DNA of 64,000 bases, taken from contig JAPPIK010000056.1 of the NCBI GenBank assembly GCA_028820655.1, forward strand, positions 89,880 through 153,879, read 5' to 3'. How positions within the stretch are numbered: position 1 is the first letter of the stretch; every line of letters begins with the position of its first letter. Both the position numbers and the translations under genes were made by a program. Under the pieces are notes generated by a model. That model was not told the origin of the DNA. It was given only the letters and a program-made list of their open reading frames with translations, and searched no databases. The stretch comes from Candidatus Poribacteria bacterium. GTDB lineage: Bacteria; Poribacteria; WGA-4E; JAJDTR01. Shown in pieces: positions 10,466-20,076 of this stretch.

Positions 10466-12778
10466 TTAGAATAGGTTATTGAGACTGACAATCACATTGA
10501 AGCCCGGCGCGTTTATTCCGCTGCCGTGTTCGCGATACCGCTTATTGAGCAGGTTTTCAAGAGCAAGCGTGAAGTGGCTATACTCGGTTACTTGCATTCC
10601 GCCGCGCAAATTGAGAGTGAACCAGCCCGGAGAACCCTGGCCGATGGCTTTCCCACCTTCGTCGAATTCAACCTCCGCAGTGTCACGTGTTGTGCCCGGT
10701 ATGCGCGGATCACGAATGTCGCTGCGATTCAGCCGTCTCTGCTCGGTTGCACCGCGAACAAAGAATCCACCCCAATACTGTTTGGCGGGTGGGTGCCAAC
10801 GGAGGCCTAGCATGCCGTTTAGCGGGGGTTCCCGGCGAATTCGTTCTTCCCACGGCCTTTGAGGGTCCGGCGCCGCGCCGTTGATGACCAAAACCTTTCC
10901 GCGCGTGAACATCGCGTTACCGTAAACGGAAAGACTGTCCTGAATCGGAACGGTCCCAGCAACCTCAACGCCTTGAATTTGAACTTCATCGACATTGTCA
11001 AAAACGAAGACCTCAACTCCAGGGTTGTTTCGCTGGAGTTCCTGAATCAGGTCTGGAAGCTGCTGTCCGGCGTAGGCGTCTTTAGCTAGAACGCGGTTGA
11101 CCAGATCGTTGATGCGGCCATGAAAAACTGTGAGAGAGCCGACAAACCGGGGGTAACGCGCTTTAAACCCTCCTTCAACGGTCCACCCCTTCTCGGACTC
11201 AAGATCCGGAGAGGGGGAATCGATTCCTTCATTTGTGACTTCCACGGCGGTCGTATCGTTAAGCGATGGCGCGCGGAATGATGTGGCGAAATTGCCGACG
11301 AGGTTTAATTGGTCGTTGATGCTTGCGACAACCCCTGCGCTCCCAGTCAACGCGCTCCCTGATTCGTTGAAATCGCCGAACTGATCAGAACGCACGGAAA
11401 GGTCTGCGCGTGTATTGTAAAGGGTGTACCGCCCACCGAGTGTGAGTTCGAGGCGCTCATGCAACGCAATTTCGTCCTGAAGGTATAGGTTGGCATCCCA
11501 GAATCGGGAGCCGTCAATAAATCGACCTTTCGTCCCGTCCACCTTTTCGACACCCGTATTGATATCGGTTTTGATGATTTGGCTCGCGATGGTATCAAAG
11601 TAAAATTCGCCGCCGGCTACGACACGCTGACTCGGCAGGGAGGTGCTGGTCGCTTGTGCGCTTAGTCCCAATGTGCTGACGGTATCGAATCGCTGACGCC
11701 GCTCCGTCGCATCGCGCAGCAGCTCATTTCTTCCCTCCTTTTGGCGATGGATCGAGGCAGTAAGTCGAAGCTGGTCGATCGTCGCAATGGTTGGTTTAGA
11801 ATAGTAAGTAGCGTAGAATAGGTCTCGGTTTTGCGGCTCAAAGAAAAACTCGTCATACTGGCGCGGCGCGATCTTGTCGTAGCGCGGCGTTCGAGGTTGC
11901 CGCCAGAGTTGATAGGCGACATTGATTGTGCTGGCGTTGCTAAATTCGTAAGCGAATTTGGCATCGGCGTCGTACGCGTTCCAGCCAAGCGGCCCCTGTG
12001 AATCAATTAACCAACGGTCGGGGACATCTTCGGGAGGTCCATCAGATATTGGTACCCCATCTAGTTCGTCGCTGACGAATTCAAATTTGCGGTTCTTGTA
12101 GTGTAGATCGTATCCGCTTCCCGGATTTATATCGCCGAACCATCGCGCAGATGCACCAACCGAGAAACCGAGTTGCTTTTTATTTCCCATCACCTCAAGG
12201 CGTCCAAACCGCTCAGAAGTGCCTGATGCGAATCGCCCAAGAACTCGGGATTGGAAATTCCACTGTTCAGACGCGTTATCTAGAATTAAATCTCTGGTGT
12301 GCATGCTGATGACTCCGCCCATAGCGCCACTGCCGTACAGCATTGAACCGGGACCTCGCAATACTTCAATCCGATCGAGAATATCGGGACTAATTGTCGC
12401 CAAATACTGATTGGGACCGGAGCGGAAGGTCGAATTATTGAGTCGCACACCATCTATGGAAAGAAAGGCTTGATAGCCGGTGAGACCCCGAAGTAACGGC
12501 GAGCCCTGTCCAGTTGTGGTTTGTTGTGCCCATACGCCCACCGTTTCCCGCAGCATTCGCGGGGCGATGTCGGCGTTGACGCGCTCAATCTGAGAGCGGT
12601 CGAGGACCGAAATGGCATTCGGGGTTCGAAATGTATCTTTCTCGACGCGAGTAATGACGGTGATCTCCTCGAATTGAATTGGGTCATCCTTCCCATAGTC
12701 TGTATTGGCATGGGTGAGTGACGCCAATATGAGGAGAAAACCGCAACCTATCAACAGTCGTATTCCTGTGATTTTCAT
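10466..12778 (-). CDS. TonB-dependent outer-membrane receptor
   Basis: Start chosen at MKITGIRLLIGCGFLLILASLTHA signal peptide; plug domain FEEITVITRVEKDTFRTPNAISVLDRSQIE, VLRGPGSMLYGSGAMGGVI; C-terminal NLLNKRYREHGSGINAPGFNVIVSLNNLF. Confidence 0.92.
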   Translation of the reverse strand: MKITGIRLLIGCGFLLILASLTHANTDYGKDDPIQFEEITVITRVEKDTFRTPNAISVLDRSQIERVNADIAPRMLRETVGVWAQQTTTGQGSPLLRGLTGYQAFLSIDGVRLNNSTFRSGPNQYLATISPDILDRIEVLRGPGSMLYGSGAMGGVISMHTRDLILDNASEQWNFQSRVLGRFASGTSERFGRLEVMGNKKQLGFSVGASARWFGDINPGSGYDLHYKNRKFEFVSDELDGVPISDGPPEDVPDRWLIDSQGPLGWNAYDADAKFAYEFSNASTINVAYQLWRQPRTPRYDKIAPRQYDEFFFEPQNRDLFYATYYSKPTIATIDQLRLTASIHRQKEGRNELLRDATERRQRFDTVSTLGLSAQATSTSLPSQRVVAGGEFYFDTIASQIIKTDINTGVEKVDGTKGRFIDGSRFWDANLYLQDEIALHERLELTLGGRYTLYNTRADLSVRSDQFGDFNESGSALTGSAGVVASINDQLNLVGNFATSFRAPSLNDTTAVEVTNEGIDSPSPDLESEKGWTVEGGFKARYPRFVGSLTVFHGRINDLVNRVLAKDAYAGQQLPDLIQELQRNNPGVEVFVFDNVDEVQIQGVEVAGTVPIQDSLSVYGNAMFTRGKVLVINGAAPDPQRPWEERIRREPPLNGMLGLRWHPPAKQYWGGFFVRGATEQRRLNRSDIRDPRIPGTTRDTAEVEFDEGGKAIGQGSPGWFTLNLRGGMQVTEYSHFTLALENLLNKRYREHGSGINAPGFNVIVSLNNLF

Positions 12779-13155
12779 GCGCAATTTTCCCTCCACAGCT
12801 TGTTGTGATAGTTGAAGTTTTGAAATCGTGTGCTTTTTAAGGCAATTTACGTGCCATAGCGGATGGGTGCACAAGTTGTGCCTCTGGGCGGACCTTTTCC
12901 CGATTGTATCCATCAATCGAAGTAGTCCATGTTCAACTTCTGAACAACGGTGTCCATTATTTGAAATACAACCTGATGGGCGATTAACGAATGACCAGGC
13001 GCTATTCGCAACTCTCGACATTGGTTGACTATGCGCCAATTGGATATACCGGAGTGGAGCCTTCAAATTTTGCGCGAATGGAGCGCAAGCCTCCGTCGAC
13101 GAAGGAGAACTCAAAAATTGACGCGCAGAACCGTGACTGCTGCCTGAGGAGGAAA

Positions 13156-13194
13156 CAAAAAAGCCGCCTGAAAGCATAAACTCCCAGACGGCTT
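13156..13194 (-). terminator. Rho-independent terminator
   Basis: On minus strand AAGCCGTCTG..CAGGCGGCTTTTTTG directly after the TPR gene. Confidence 0.8.
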
Positions 13195-13211
13195 ACGACG
13201 TGGGAAGGGTA

Positions 13212-14309
13212 TTATTGCTCCTGCTGATCTGCTTCGTTTGCCAAATCAGCTTCAAGATTCTCAATCTCGGCGAGAATTGCCGGGGCGGGCTCTATTCGGT
13301 AGGCTTCTTTGAAGGTTTTGAGGGCGGCCTCCTTGTCATGCATGAAATGGGCGTGAATCTCTCCCATTTTCTTCCATATGTCCGCGTCGGTTGGGTCTAG
13401 TTCGACTACACGTTCATACACCTTGAGCGCTTCGTCGTAGGGGCGGGTATCTCCTTGCCGTTCGATGATTAAAGCTCGTGATACCAGTTGGCGGATGAGT
13501 TCGGTCCTAGCTTCGGCGAAATTGGGGCTTCTATCAACTGCCTCCTCCAAAACAGCCACGGCGGCCTCCTCCATCTGACCAATCATGTTAATCTCCTGCT
13601 CCGATATCTCCCGATCAATTAACCGATAATCTTGTAGCATCTTCCAATAGGTTCGCGCCAACTGAAGGCGCGCCTGCAATCCAATCGGCTGAGATTCAAA
13701 CGGCAACTCGACCAACTCGGAGTCGTTCTTGATGGCGGCCTTATAATGTGCAACAGCGTTTTCAAATTGCTCATTACTACGATATAACAGACCTAGGAGA
13801 TAATGTGCTTCCGCATGGTTGGGATCTTTTTCAATCACGGCGAGAAATTCGTTCGCAGCCGACGGTCTTTCACCGATGTCACGTTCAAGCTTGCCGCGCA
13901 ACAGATGCACTTTCACGTGATCCGGCTTGATCCGCGCCGCATGCTCCAAGCGGCTTCGCGCATCCTTGATCCAACTGCTATGCAGATAAATCTCCGCGAC
14001 TCGTAAGTTTGCATGAAACAGTTCGTGGCCTAGTGCATCGACTCGCTGCTTGTCCTCCCGTTTCGCCGACTCGATAATTCGGATGGCTTCCCAGTACGCG
14101 AGTGCCGCCCTTCCTAGATCCCGTTCAGCGAAATCCTGGTCCCCTTTTTTGATAAATTCGTGTGCCTGCGTTACGGACGATGCGTTGGATTGAGTTGCTC
14201 CGTTGTGAATAAACACAACGATCAGCGCGATAAATAGTACGATTATGGCGCCCTCAAGCAATGGCAACCAATTCCGAAGCGGGGATCGGGACTTCGTTTC
14301 GTCAGACAT
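13212..14309 (-). CDS. Membrane-anchored TPR protein
   Basis: MSDETKSRSPLRNWLPLLEGAIIVLFIALIVVFIHNG TM anchor followed by TPR units. Confidence 0.8.
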   Translation of the reverse strand: MSDETKSRSPLRNWLPLLEGAIIVLFIALIVVFIHNGATQSNASSVTQAHEFIKKGDQDFAERDLGRAALAYWEAIRIIESAKREDKQRVDALGHELFHANLRVAEIYLHSSWIKDARSRLEHAARIKPDHVKVHLLRGKLERDIGERPSAANEFLAVIEKDPNHAEAHYLLGLLYRSNEQFENAVAHYKAAIKNDSELVELPFESQPIGLQARLQLARTYWKMLQDYRLIDREISEQEINMIGQMEEAAVAVLEEAVDRSPNFAEARTELIRQLVSRALIIERQGDTRPYDEALKVYERVVELDPTDADIWKKMGEIHAHFMHDKEAALKTFKEAYRIEPAPAILAEIENLEADLANEADQQEQ

Positions 14310-14358
14310 GGTATTAATCTCGTCTTTCGGCATTTGCGTTACGTGATAGCCACACTGC

Positions 14359-16209
14359 TTAACCTTCGTCAATCTCATCAAGGATCTTGAGGAACGCGTC
14401 AGGGCCAACGAATTTCTCAAGCCGTTTCAACGGTTTTCCTTCAGAATCAAGAAAGAGTACAACCGGCAAACCAACGATGCCGTATTTCTTCTTGAGCTGT
14501 TCAACTTGCTCCGAGCCTCGGCTGAAGTCGAGCTTAATCTTGACATACTCTTCCAATCCAGATTTGACTCGCGGATCGGAAAAAGTGAATTTGTCGAGTT
14601 CAACGCAAGCGCCGCACCACGTTGCGTAAAAGTCGATCATGGCGGGTTTGTTTGTAGCCCTTGATTTCTCTAGCGCTTGCGCTTCATCGTAAGCCCAATC
14701 CAGAGACTCTTCTACGGTGGTAAATGAGCCAACGATTACAAACAACCCAAAAACGGCGGCAAGAATCCCAACCGATTTGCGCATTTGTGCGGAGCGAGAA
14801 ATGTCTCTGAATCGCTGAGTGAATTTTCCCAGAATAACACCTAGGAGAAGTAGGATTCCTCCGATGATGAAAAACGGAGCAGAATTATCGAGAAGCGCAC
14901 GCAGGGGTGCGACGACCTCCTTCAAGAAGTACAGCGCCATTGCAATAATAACGACTCCAAAAATGTTCTCCAACACATACATCCAACCACCGGACTGTGG
15001 CAGCGACGAAATCAAACCCGAAAATGTACCGATTAGGATGAAGAGCAGTCCCATACCGATGGCATAGGTCAGCATTAGCCAGAATCCCAAAAAGGTGTTG
15101 CCGGTTGTGGCGACAAAGGAGAGTACGGCTCCGAGGGCGGGACCGGTGCAAGGCGCCGCAATCAGTCCGGCAACGGTGCCCATGGCGAAGGCGCCTCCGA
15201 AACCTGCACCTCCGACCGTGTTCAATTTATTTTGGAGGGCGTAGGGCAGCCTGAGTTCAAAAACTCCTATGAGGGAGAGTCCGAGGGCGACAAGGATGAC
15301 ACTCACGAACCCCACCACAATGGGATTTGCCATTATCTGACCGAACACCGCGCCCGTTGAAGCGACAGCAACTCCCAAAATTGAGTACATTAAGGCAATA
15401 CCCAGCACATAGGTGACCGAGAGTAGAAACGACTTCATGCGGCTCGCCTCTCGATTCGCGCCAAAGATGCTGACCGTGATCGGAATCAGCGGATAAACAC
15501 ATGGTGTCAAGCTTGTTAGTACCCCTCCAATGAAAACAAACAAGAATGCCCAGAAATAGCCTTTGGATAACGCTTGGCGGAACTCGCCGGTTTCGCTGGT
15601 TGCGGACGGAGTCACTTGCGGCATATTGAGCTGCAGTCCGGAGAAGATTTCAGCATTAATCGGCTGCACCGGTCGATCGGTACCGACAATGTCCATAGGT
15701 ATGTTCACGGCGACGGTTTTCGGCAACAGACACTGCTCGTCGCTACATGCTTGGTAGGTTAACTTGAATGGAAGCTCTACCTTTTGGAGTTGCGCCGTCT
15801 GTCCCAGAGTCGCCTGTACGCCGATTACCGCTTGATCATGATAGACGGGGGCCTTTCCGATCGAAGTGATCTCAAGCACATCCCCTTCGGGGTATATCAC
15901 TTCACCGAATTCTAAATCGGGGTAATCCGGCAGCATCAGTTGTGTCGGGATGAGATCTGGTCCGGCGGGATTCGCATTTGCGTGCCAGCCTTCATCAAAT
16001 GTCATCACGACGGCAATTTGAAAAGTGCTTCCGGGTTGCACCTTATCCACGGACAATACGCCTTCCGCATGCACAGTGTCTTTCGGTTGACTTGGTGCCT
16101 TGAGCGCATCAAGCCCTGTTAACTGCCCATACGCCCCCACGGCTCCAATGTAGAAGGCACAGATCAAAACTATCAATCGATGGACAAAAATAACGTTGAA
16201 TTTCTTCAT
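14359..16209 (-). CDS. Thiol:disulfide interchange protein DsbD family
   Basis: Signal peptide, N-terminal periplasmic domain, CcdA-like TM region (LTPCVYPLIPITVSIFG; IAAPCTGPALGAVL), C-terminal thioredoxin motif ATWCGACVELDKF. Confidence 0.93.
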   Translation of the reverse strand: MKKFNVIFVHRLIVLICAFYIGAVGAYGQLTGLDALKAPSQPKDTVHAEGVLSVDKVQPGSTFQIAVVMTFDEGWHANANPAGPDLIPTQLMLPDYPDLEFGEVIYPEGDVLEITSIGKAPVYHDQAVIGVQATLGQTAQLQKVELPFKLTYQACSDEQCLLPKTVAVNIPMDIVGTDRPVQPINAEIFSGLQLNMPQVTPSATSETGEFRQALSKGYFWAFLFVFIGGVLTSLTPCVYPLIPITVSIFGANREASRMKSFLLSVTYVLGIALMYSILGVAVASTGAVFGQIMANPIVVGFVSVILVALGLSLIGVFELRLPYALQNKLNTVGGAGFGGAFAMGTVAGLIAAPCTGPALGAVLSFVATTGNTFLGFWLMLTYAIGMGLLFILIGTFSGLISSLPQSGGWMYVLENIFGVVIIAMALYFLKEVVAPLRALLDNSAPFFIIGGILLLLGVILGKFTQRFRDISRSAQMRKSVGILAAVFGLFVIVGSFTTVEESLDWAYDEAQALEKSRATNKPAMIDFYATWCGACVELDKFTFSDPRVKSGLEEYVKIKLDFSRGSEQVEQLKKKYGIVGLPVVLFLDSEGKPLKRLEKFVGPDAFLKILDEIDEG

Positions 16210-16324
16210 GCTTGAATTTCTCCAATCAGATCTTGGTTTGGCATTTAGACACAACATTGTGTCATAACCGTAGCACTACGTACGATAACCAAGTAAAAGA
16301 GATTTAACCCAATCGGTATTGCGT

Positions 16325-16380
16325 GAAAAAAAGCGGATTGAAGATACCTTTGGGCAACAAAGGAATCCACAATCCGCAAA
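16325..16380 (-). terminator. Rho-independent terminator
   Basis: Minus strand GCGGATTG...CAATCCGCTTTTTTT with internal CCTTTG..CAAAGG hairpin, downstream of the PorX-like gene. Confidence 0.75.
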
Positions 16381-16425
16381 AGACACGCCTGATGGGACAA
16401 TTAACGTCAACACTAGATTTACCGT

Positions 16426-17985
16426 TCAGCGGGGATCGAGAACAATACAGGGCAAGATCATCTCTTCCAACGAAATGCCCCCATGTTGGAAGCCCCCGCC
16501 GAAATGATCCTTATAGTCATTGAATTGGGTTGCGTAGACAAAGTAATAGTCTTCCTTGGCGAGGACATAATTCTTCTGTGATGTATCTTCGGGCAATCGG
16601 TAACGCTTTGGATCGGTGATTCGGAGACCGAACTCTTCGTCCACATGAATTTCTGCACCGAGTTTAAATCGAAGGCCGCTGGTCGCGGCTTGGTTGCTGG
16701 ACACGCGTGCCGGACGCTCGGACAGAATCGAACCGTGATCTGATGTCATTATGACAGTGATGCCCCGTTCAGCGAGTAGCTGCAAAATTTTGAATAGTCC
16801 CGAATGCCGGAACCAGCCGTGCACCACGGTTCGGAACGCTGCTTCATCCGGAATAAGTTGCTTAAGCAAACTCGTTTCTGAACGCTTGTGGGTCAGGATA
16901 TCAATAAAGTCAACCACGAGAGCTGCCAAACTAATCCGCGGAACGCTGTTCATCCATTGCAGATATTCCGTCTCGCCTCGTACATCGAAAATCTTGAAAT
17001 ACTGCGGGGCAGGCTTCAACACAATGCCGTGACGCTCAAGCTGCATGCGCATGAGATTTTTTTCGTGACGATTGATGCTTGTATTCTCATCGTCAATTTC
17101 TGTCCAAAGATTCGGATACCGCTGAGCGAGCTCAAAAGGAAAGAGCCCACTGAAAATTGCATTGCGTGCGTAAGACGTTGCAGTGGGCAGAATGGAATAG
17201 TAGTAGTGGGTGGTCATGTCGAAATAAGGTTGTAGGAGTGGTTTGATCGTAAACCAATGATCCAACCTCATGCAATCAAGCACGACGAAGAGCACCTGTT
17301 TTCCAACTTGCACCTCTGGAAGGACGTACTTATAGATAACATCAACTGACAAAGCTGGAGAATCTTCGCCTATCAGCCAATTGCAATAGCTATCTTCGAC
17401 ATAGCGAGCAAAGACGCTTTGGGATTCCTGCTTTTCTAACCGATGAGTTTCGCGCAGATCATCTGCTGAACCAAGGTCGTCTAACCGCAAATCCCATTCC
17501 GCCATCTGAACATAAAAATCGATCCACGATCGCCAATCGGCTGCTTGTTGTTTGAGGGCCCCACGCGTATTGAAATCAACGACGTACTCTTGAGCGGTAT
17601 AGTCCTGCTTAATTGTTCCGTGATCGAAGACAAACGTGAGAACGGAGGCGATTTGTTTCGGGCTCACCGGTTTAATCAAAAAATCGTCGACCGCGTGAAT
17701 TATTGCCGCGCTCATAACGTGCTTTTGATCACTGCCCGTAACAATTACCACTGGTAGGTGCGGATGGCTCTTCTTGATTTTCGAAAGGACGCGAATTCCG
17801 TCCATCTCCGGCATTTTGTGATCAAGCAAAACAGCATCACAAGTCTCTGATTCTAGTATGGACATTCCTTCGGAATCGCTTGTCGCCGTAGTAATGAAAT
17901 ATCCGTTATGTTCGAGGAACAGGATGTGTGACTGTAATTCATCGATTTCACTGTCAATCCACAGGATTCTTCGTTGTCTATCCAT
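16426..17985 (-). CDS. PorX-like response regulator (REC receiver + PglZ/alkaline-phosphatase-superfamily domain)
   Basis: N-term RILWIDSEIDELQSHILFLEHNGY, LLDHKMPEMDG, IKP; C-term VLFVVLDCMRLDHW, SDHGS, GGGFQHGGISLEEMILP. Confidence 0.88.
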   Translation of the reverse strand: MDRQRRILWIDSEIDELQSHILFLEHNGYFITTATSDSEGMSILESETCDAVLLDHKMPEMDGIRVLSKIKKSHPHLPVVIVTGSDQKHVMSAAIIHAVDDFLIKPVSPKQIASVLTFVFDHGTIKQDYTAQEYVVDFNTRGALKQQAADWRSWIDFYVQMAEWDLRLDDLGSADDLRETHRLEKQESQSVFARYVEDSYCNWLIGEDSPALSVDVIYKYVLPEVQVGKQVLFVVLDCMRLDHWFTIKPLLQPYFDMTTHYYYSILPTATSYARNAIFSGLFPFELAQRYPNLWTEIDDENTSINRHEKNLMRMQLERHGIVLKPAPQYFKIFDVRGETEYLQWMNSVPRISLAALVVDFIDILTHKRSETSLLKQLIPDEAAFRTVVHGWFRHSGLFKILQLLAERGITVIMTSDHGSILSERPARVSSNQAATSGLRFKLGAEIHVDEEFGLRITDPKRYRLPEDTSQKNYVLAKEDYYFVYATQFNDYKDHFGGGFQHGGISLEEMILPCIVLDPR

Positions 17986-17986
17986 T

Positions 17987-18562
17987 TCATATCACCTTTC
18001 CTCCGTATTGTTTGAGCGTCGCATCCTGCAATTCGGCACGATATTGCAAACCGGCGGAAGCAGACTGCCGCAATCTTTCCAGCAAATCTGTCCTCAATTC
18101 GTCGATTGTCGCCCAACGAACGCCGGCAATTTCCTTCTTGTCAACCTGTTCCAAACGTCCCCCAATTGCGTGCGCAGTAAGCACGTGAGAGGTCCAAGGT
18201 ACGATCTCGCCTTCAAAGTGAAGATTGACGTGTGATTTGATTGCGTATTCCTGGAGTTCAATTTCTAAGCCAGTTTCTTCATAAGCTTCCCGCCGTGCGC
18301 CGACTTCAAAATCCTCTCCGGGTTCAATTCCACCGCTTGGGGGACGGAAAACCTGCTTAGGGTAACTCGGCTTTCGGATAACGGCAATCTTGTCTCGTTC
18401 TTCGTTGGAGATGAACAATGTCACGTCGTGCCGCCGTCCATTTCTCATACTCCACTTCAATAAGTCGAATTCGGAACGGTTCATGGGGTATCGAGTGTGG
18501 AGAACATCGGGCACGCCGTATTTGCGCTCAATCTCATTCAACACTGCTTGTGTAATGTACAT
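17987..18562 (-). CDS. NUDIX hydrolase
   Basis: Nudix box GGIEPGEDFEVGARREAYEETGLEIEL. Confidence 0.9.
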   Translation of the reverse strand: MYITQAVLNEIERKYGVPDVLHTRYPMNRSEFDLLKWSMRNGRRHDVTLFISNEERDKIAVIRKPSYPKQVFRPPSGGIEPGEDFEVGARREAYEETGLEIELQEYAIKSHVNLHFEGEIVPWTSHVLTAHAIGGRLEQVDKKEIAGVRWATIDELRTDLLERLRQSASAGLQYRAELQDATLKQYGGKVI

Positions 18563-18612
18563 GATGTTAAACACAACCTGGATCGTGTGCAGATACGTCT
18601 GTGGACGACTCA

Positions 18613-19947
18613 CTAAATTCCGTCGGCAAATCGACCGGGATTCAGCAGCATGTTGGGGTCAAACTGCGCCTTTATCTTTCTCATAATCTCGGAACCGCTG
18701 CCGACCGTTCCCCAAACGTCAATTTGGCGTTTTACATCCACCGGCGCTGCTTCAAGAATCAGGTTTCCGCCAACACTGGCAGCATGTTTACGCAGTTGTG
18801 CCAATGTTGAAGCAATCATCTTGGGTTCGATCATATCGAAAAATTCGGAAAACACGAAATAAACCTGCCCCGTACCCATCAATCCCATTACTCTGACGGA
18901 CCACGATAGGGCGTTGGTCACAGCGAACGCTACACCGAGGTATTCTCCAATGTCGCTCATTCGCAAGTTTGCCTTGCAAACAATGACTTGCCCGGATGGA
19001 TTCGCCTGGGCGAATGCCCGCATCGCTTCCACCAATTTCGCTGCTTGCGGCTCTTGGATGATTTCCACACCAATAGCCCCCCTTTGTTTCGCAATCCATT
19101 GTACCTGGTTTCTTTGCCAAGCAGCGGCTTTGGGATGGGCATCAAGACCGACCACGAGACTTGATTCCGCAAGCGTTGTGTCCGGCACACCATTGATAAT
19201 AAGATTGAGATAGCTTGGTAAGAGTTGAGAAGTGGTGATGTCGGAAGCCGCCTTGACTGCGTCTTCATACCGTTGGAATCTAAGAAGCATTGTGATTCGG
19301 CTCTCCGCGAGAGGAAATAACTTGAATGTCAACTCCGTTATAATACCAAGCGTGCCGAATGAACCGATGTATAGCTTGTTAAGATCGTAACCCGAAACGT
19401 TCTTGACGACTTTTCCGCCGCTCTTTACTACGGCACCGTCTGACTGAACCACTCGCATCCCCAATACTTGGTTTCTAGGTGTACCGTGCCGCATTCGCAA
19501 TGGGCCACTTGCGTTCGTCGCCGCAATTCCACCTACCGTAGCCAGCGAAGCGTATGTGGGATCTAATGGAAGATACTGTCCGTTTTCGGCAAGTTGCGCC
19601 TGAAGATTCTCCAACCGCATACCGGCTTGCACTGTGACAGTTAAATCGGCGGGTTCATATTCAACCATATTGTCAAGTCTTCGTGTTGAGAGCACGAGAT
19701 CGACCTTCTGTGGTAAGTTGCCAATTCCGAGTTTTGTTCCACTTCCGGCAGGGATGACCGAGAGCTTTCGATCAGCGGCGCATGTTAGAAGTTCTCGAAT
19801 CTGTTGAACCGATGCCGGTAAAACAACCGCTCTGGGCGTGAAGCCATCCACGCGGTAGTCATTGTACCAATCGTTGGGCAACAAGCCGTTTTTACCAACA
19901 ATCTGAATTAACTCTTCGTGCAACAGGTGTAAATTGGGCATGGTCAT
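18613..19947 (-). CDS. FAD-binding oxidase, glycolate oxidase GlcE-like subunit
   Basis: 444 aa; VIPAGSGTKLGIGNLP; LATVGGIAATNASGPLRMRHGTPRNQVLGMRVV; C-term KIKAQFDPNMLLNPGRF. Confidence 0.85.
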   Translation of the reverse strand: MTMPNLHLLHEELIQIVGKNGLLPNDWYNDYRVDGFTPRAVVLPASVQQIRELLTCAADRKLSVIPAGSGTKLGIGNLPQKVDLVLSTRRLDNMVEYEPADLTVTVQAGMRLENLQAQLAENGQYLPLDPTYASLATVGGIAATNASGPLRMRHGTPRNQVLGMRVVQSDGAVVKSGGKVVKNVSGYDLNKLYIGSFGTLGIITELTFKLFPLAESRITMLLRFQRYEDAVKAASDITTSQLLPSYLNLIINGVPDTTLAESSLVVGLDAHPKAAAWQRNQVQWIAKQRGAIGVEIIQEPQAAKLVEAMRAFAQANPSGQVIVCKANLRMSDIGEYLGVAFAVTNALSWSVRVMGLMGTGQVYFVFSEFFDMIEPKMIASTLAQLRKHAASVGGNLILEAAPVDVKRQIDVWGTVGSGSEIMRKIKAQFDPNMLLNPGRFADGI

Positions 19948-20076
19948 TGGTGCGACATCGTACGATATTGATGAAGTGCTGCCGATTATGAGCCATAGAA
20001 AAATTCAACGTCAGTTCGTCGTCAATGATAATTAAACCTACAGCCACCGTATTGTTCGGATCCAAGTTGCTATTCA

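Noticed and set aside
12790-13000. Possible cobalamin riboswitch upstream of the TonB receptor
   Set aside because: Could not identify the conserved B12-box or core helices by eye; a covariance-model scan (Rfam RF00174) would decide
16426-17985. PglZ domain as evidence of a BREX phage-defence locus
   Set aside because: The domain is fused to a REC receiver as in PorX, and no brxC/pglX/brxL or other BREX genes are nearby; same reasoning for 59693-61252
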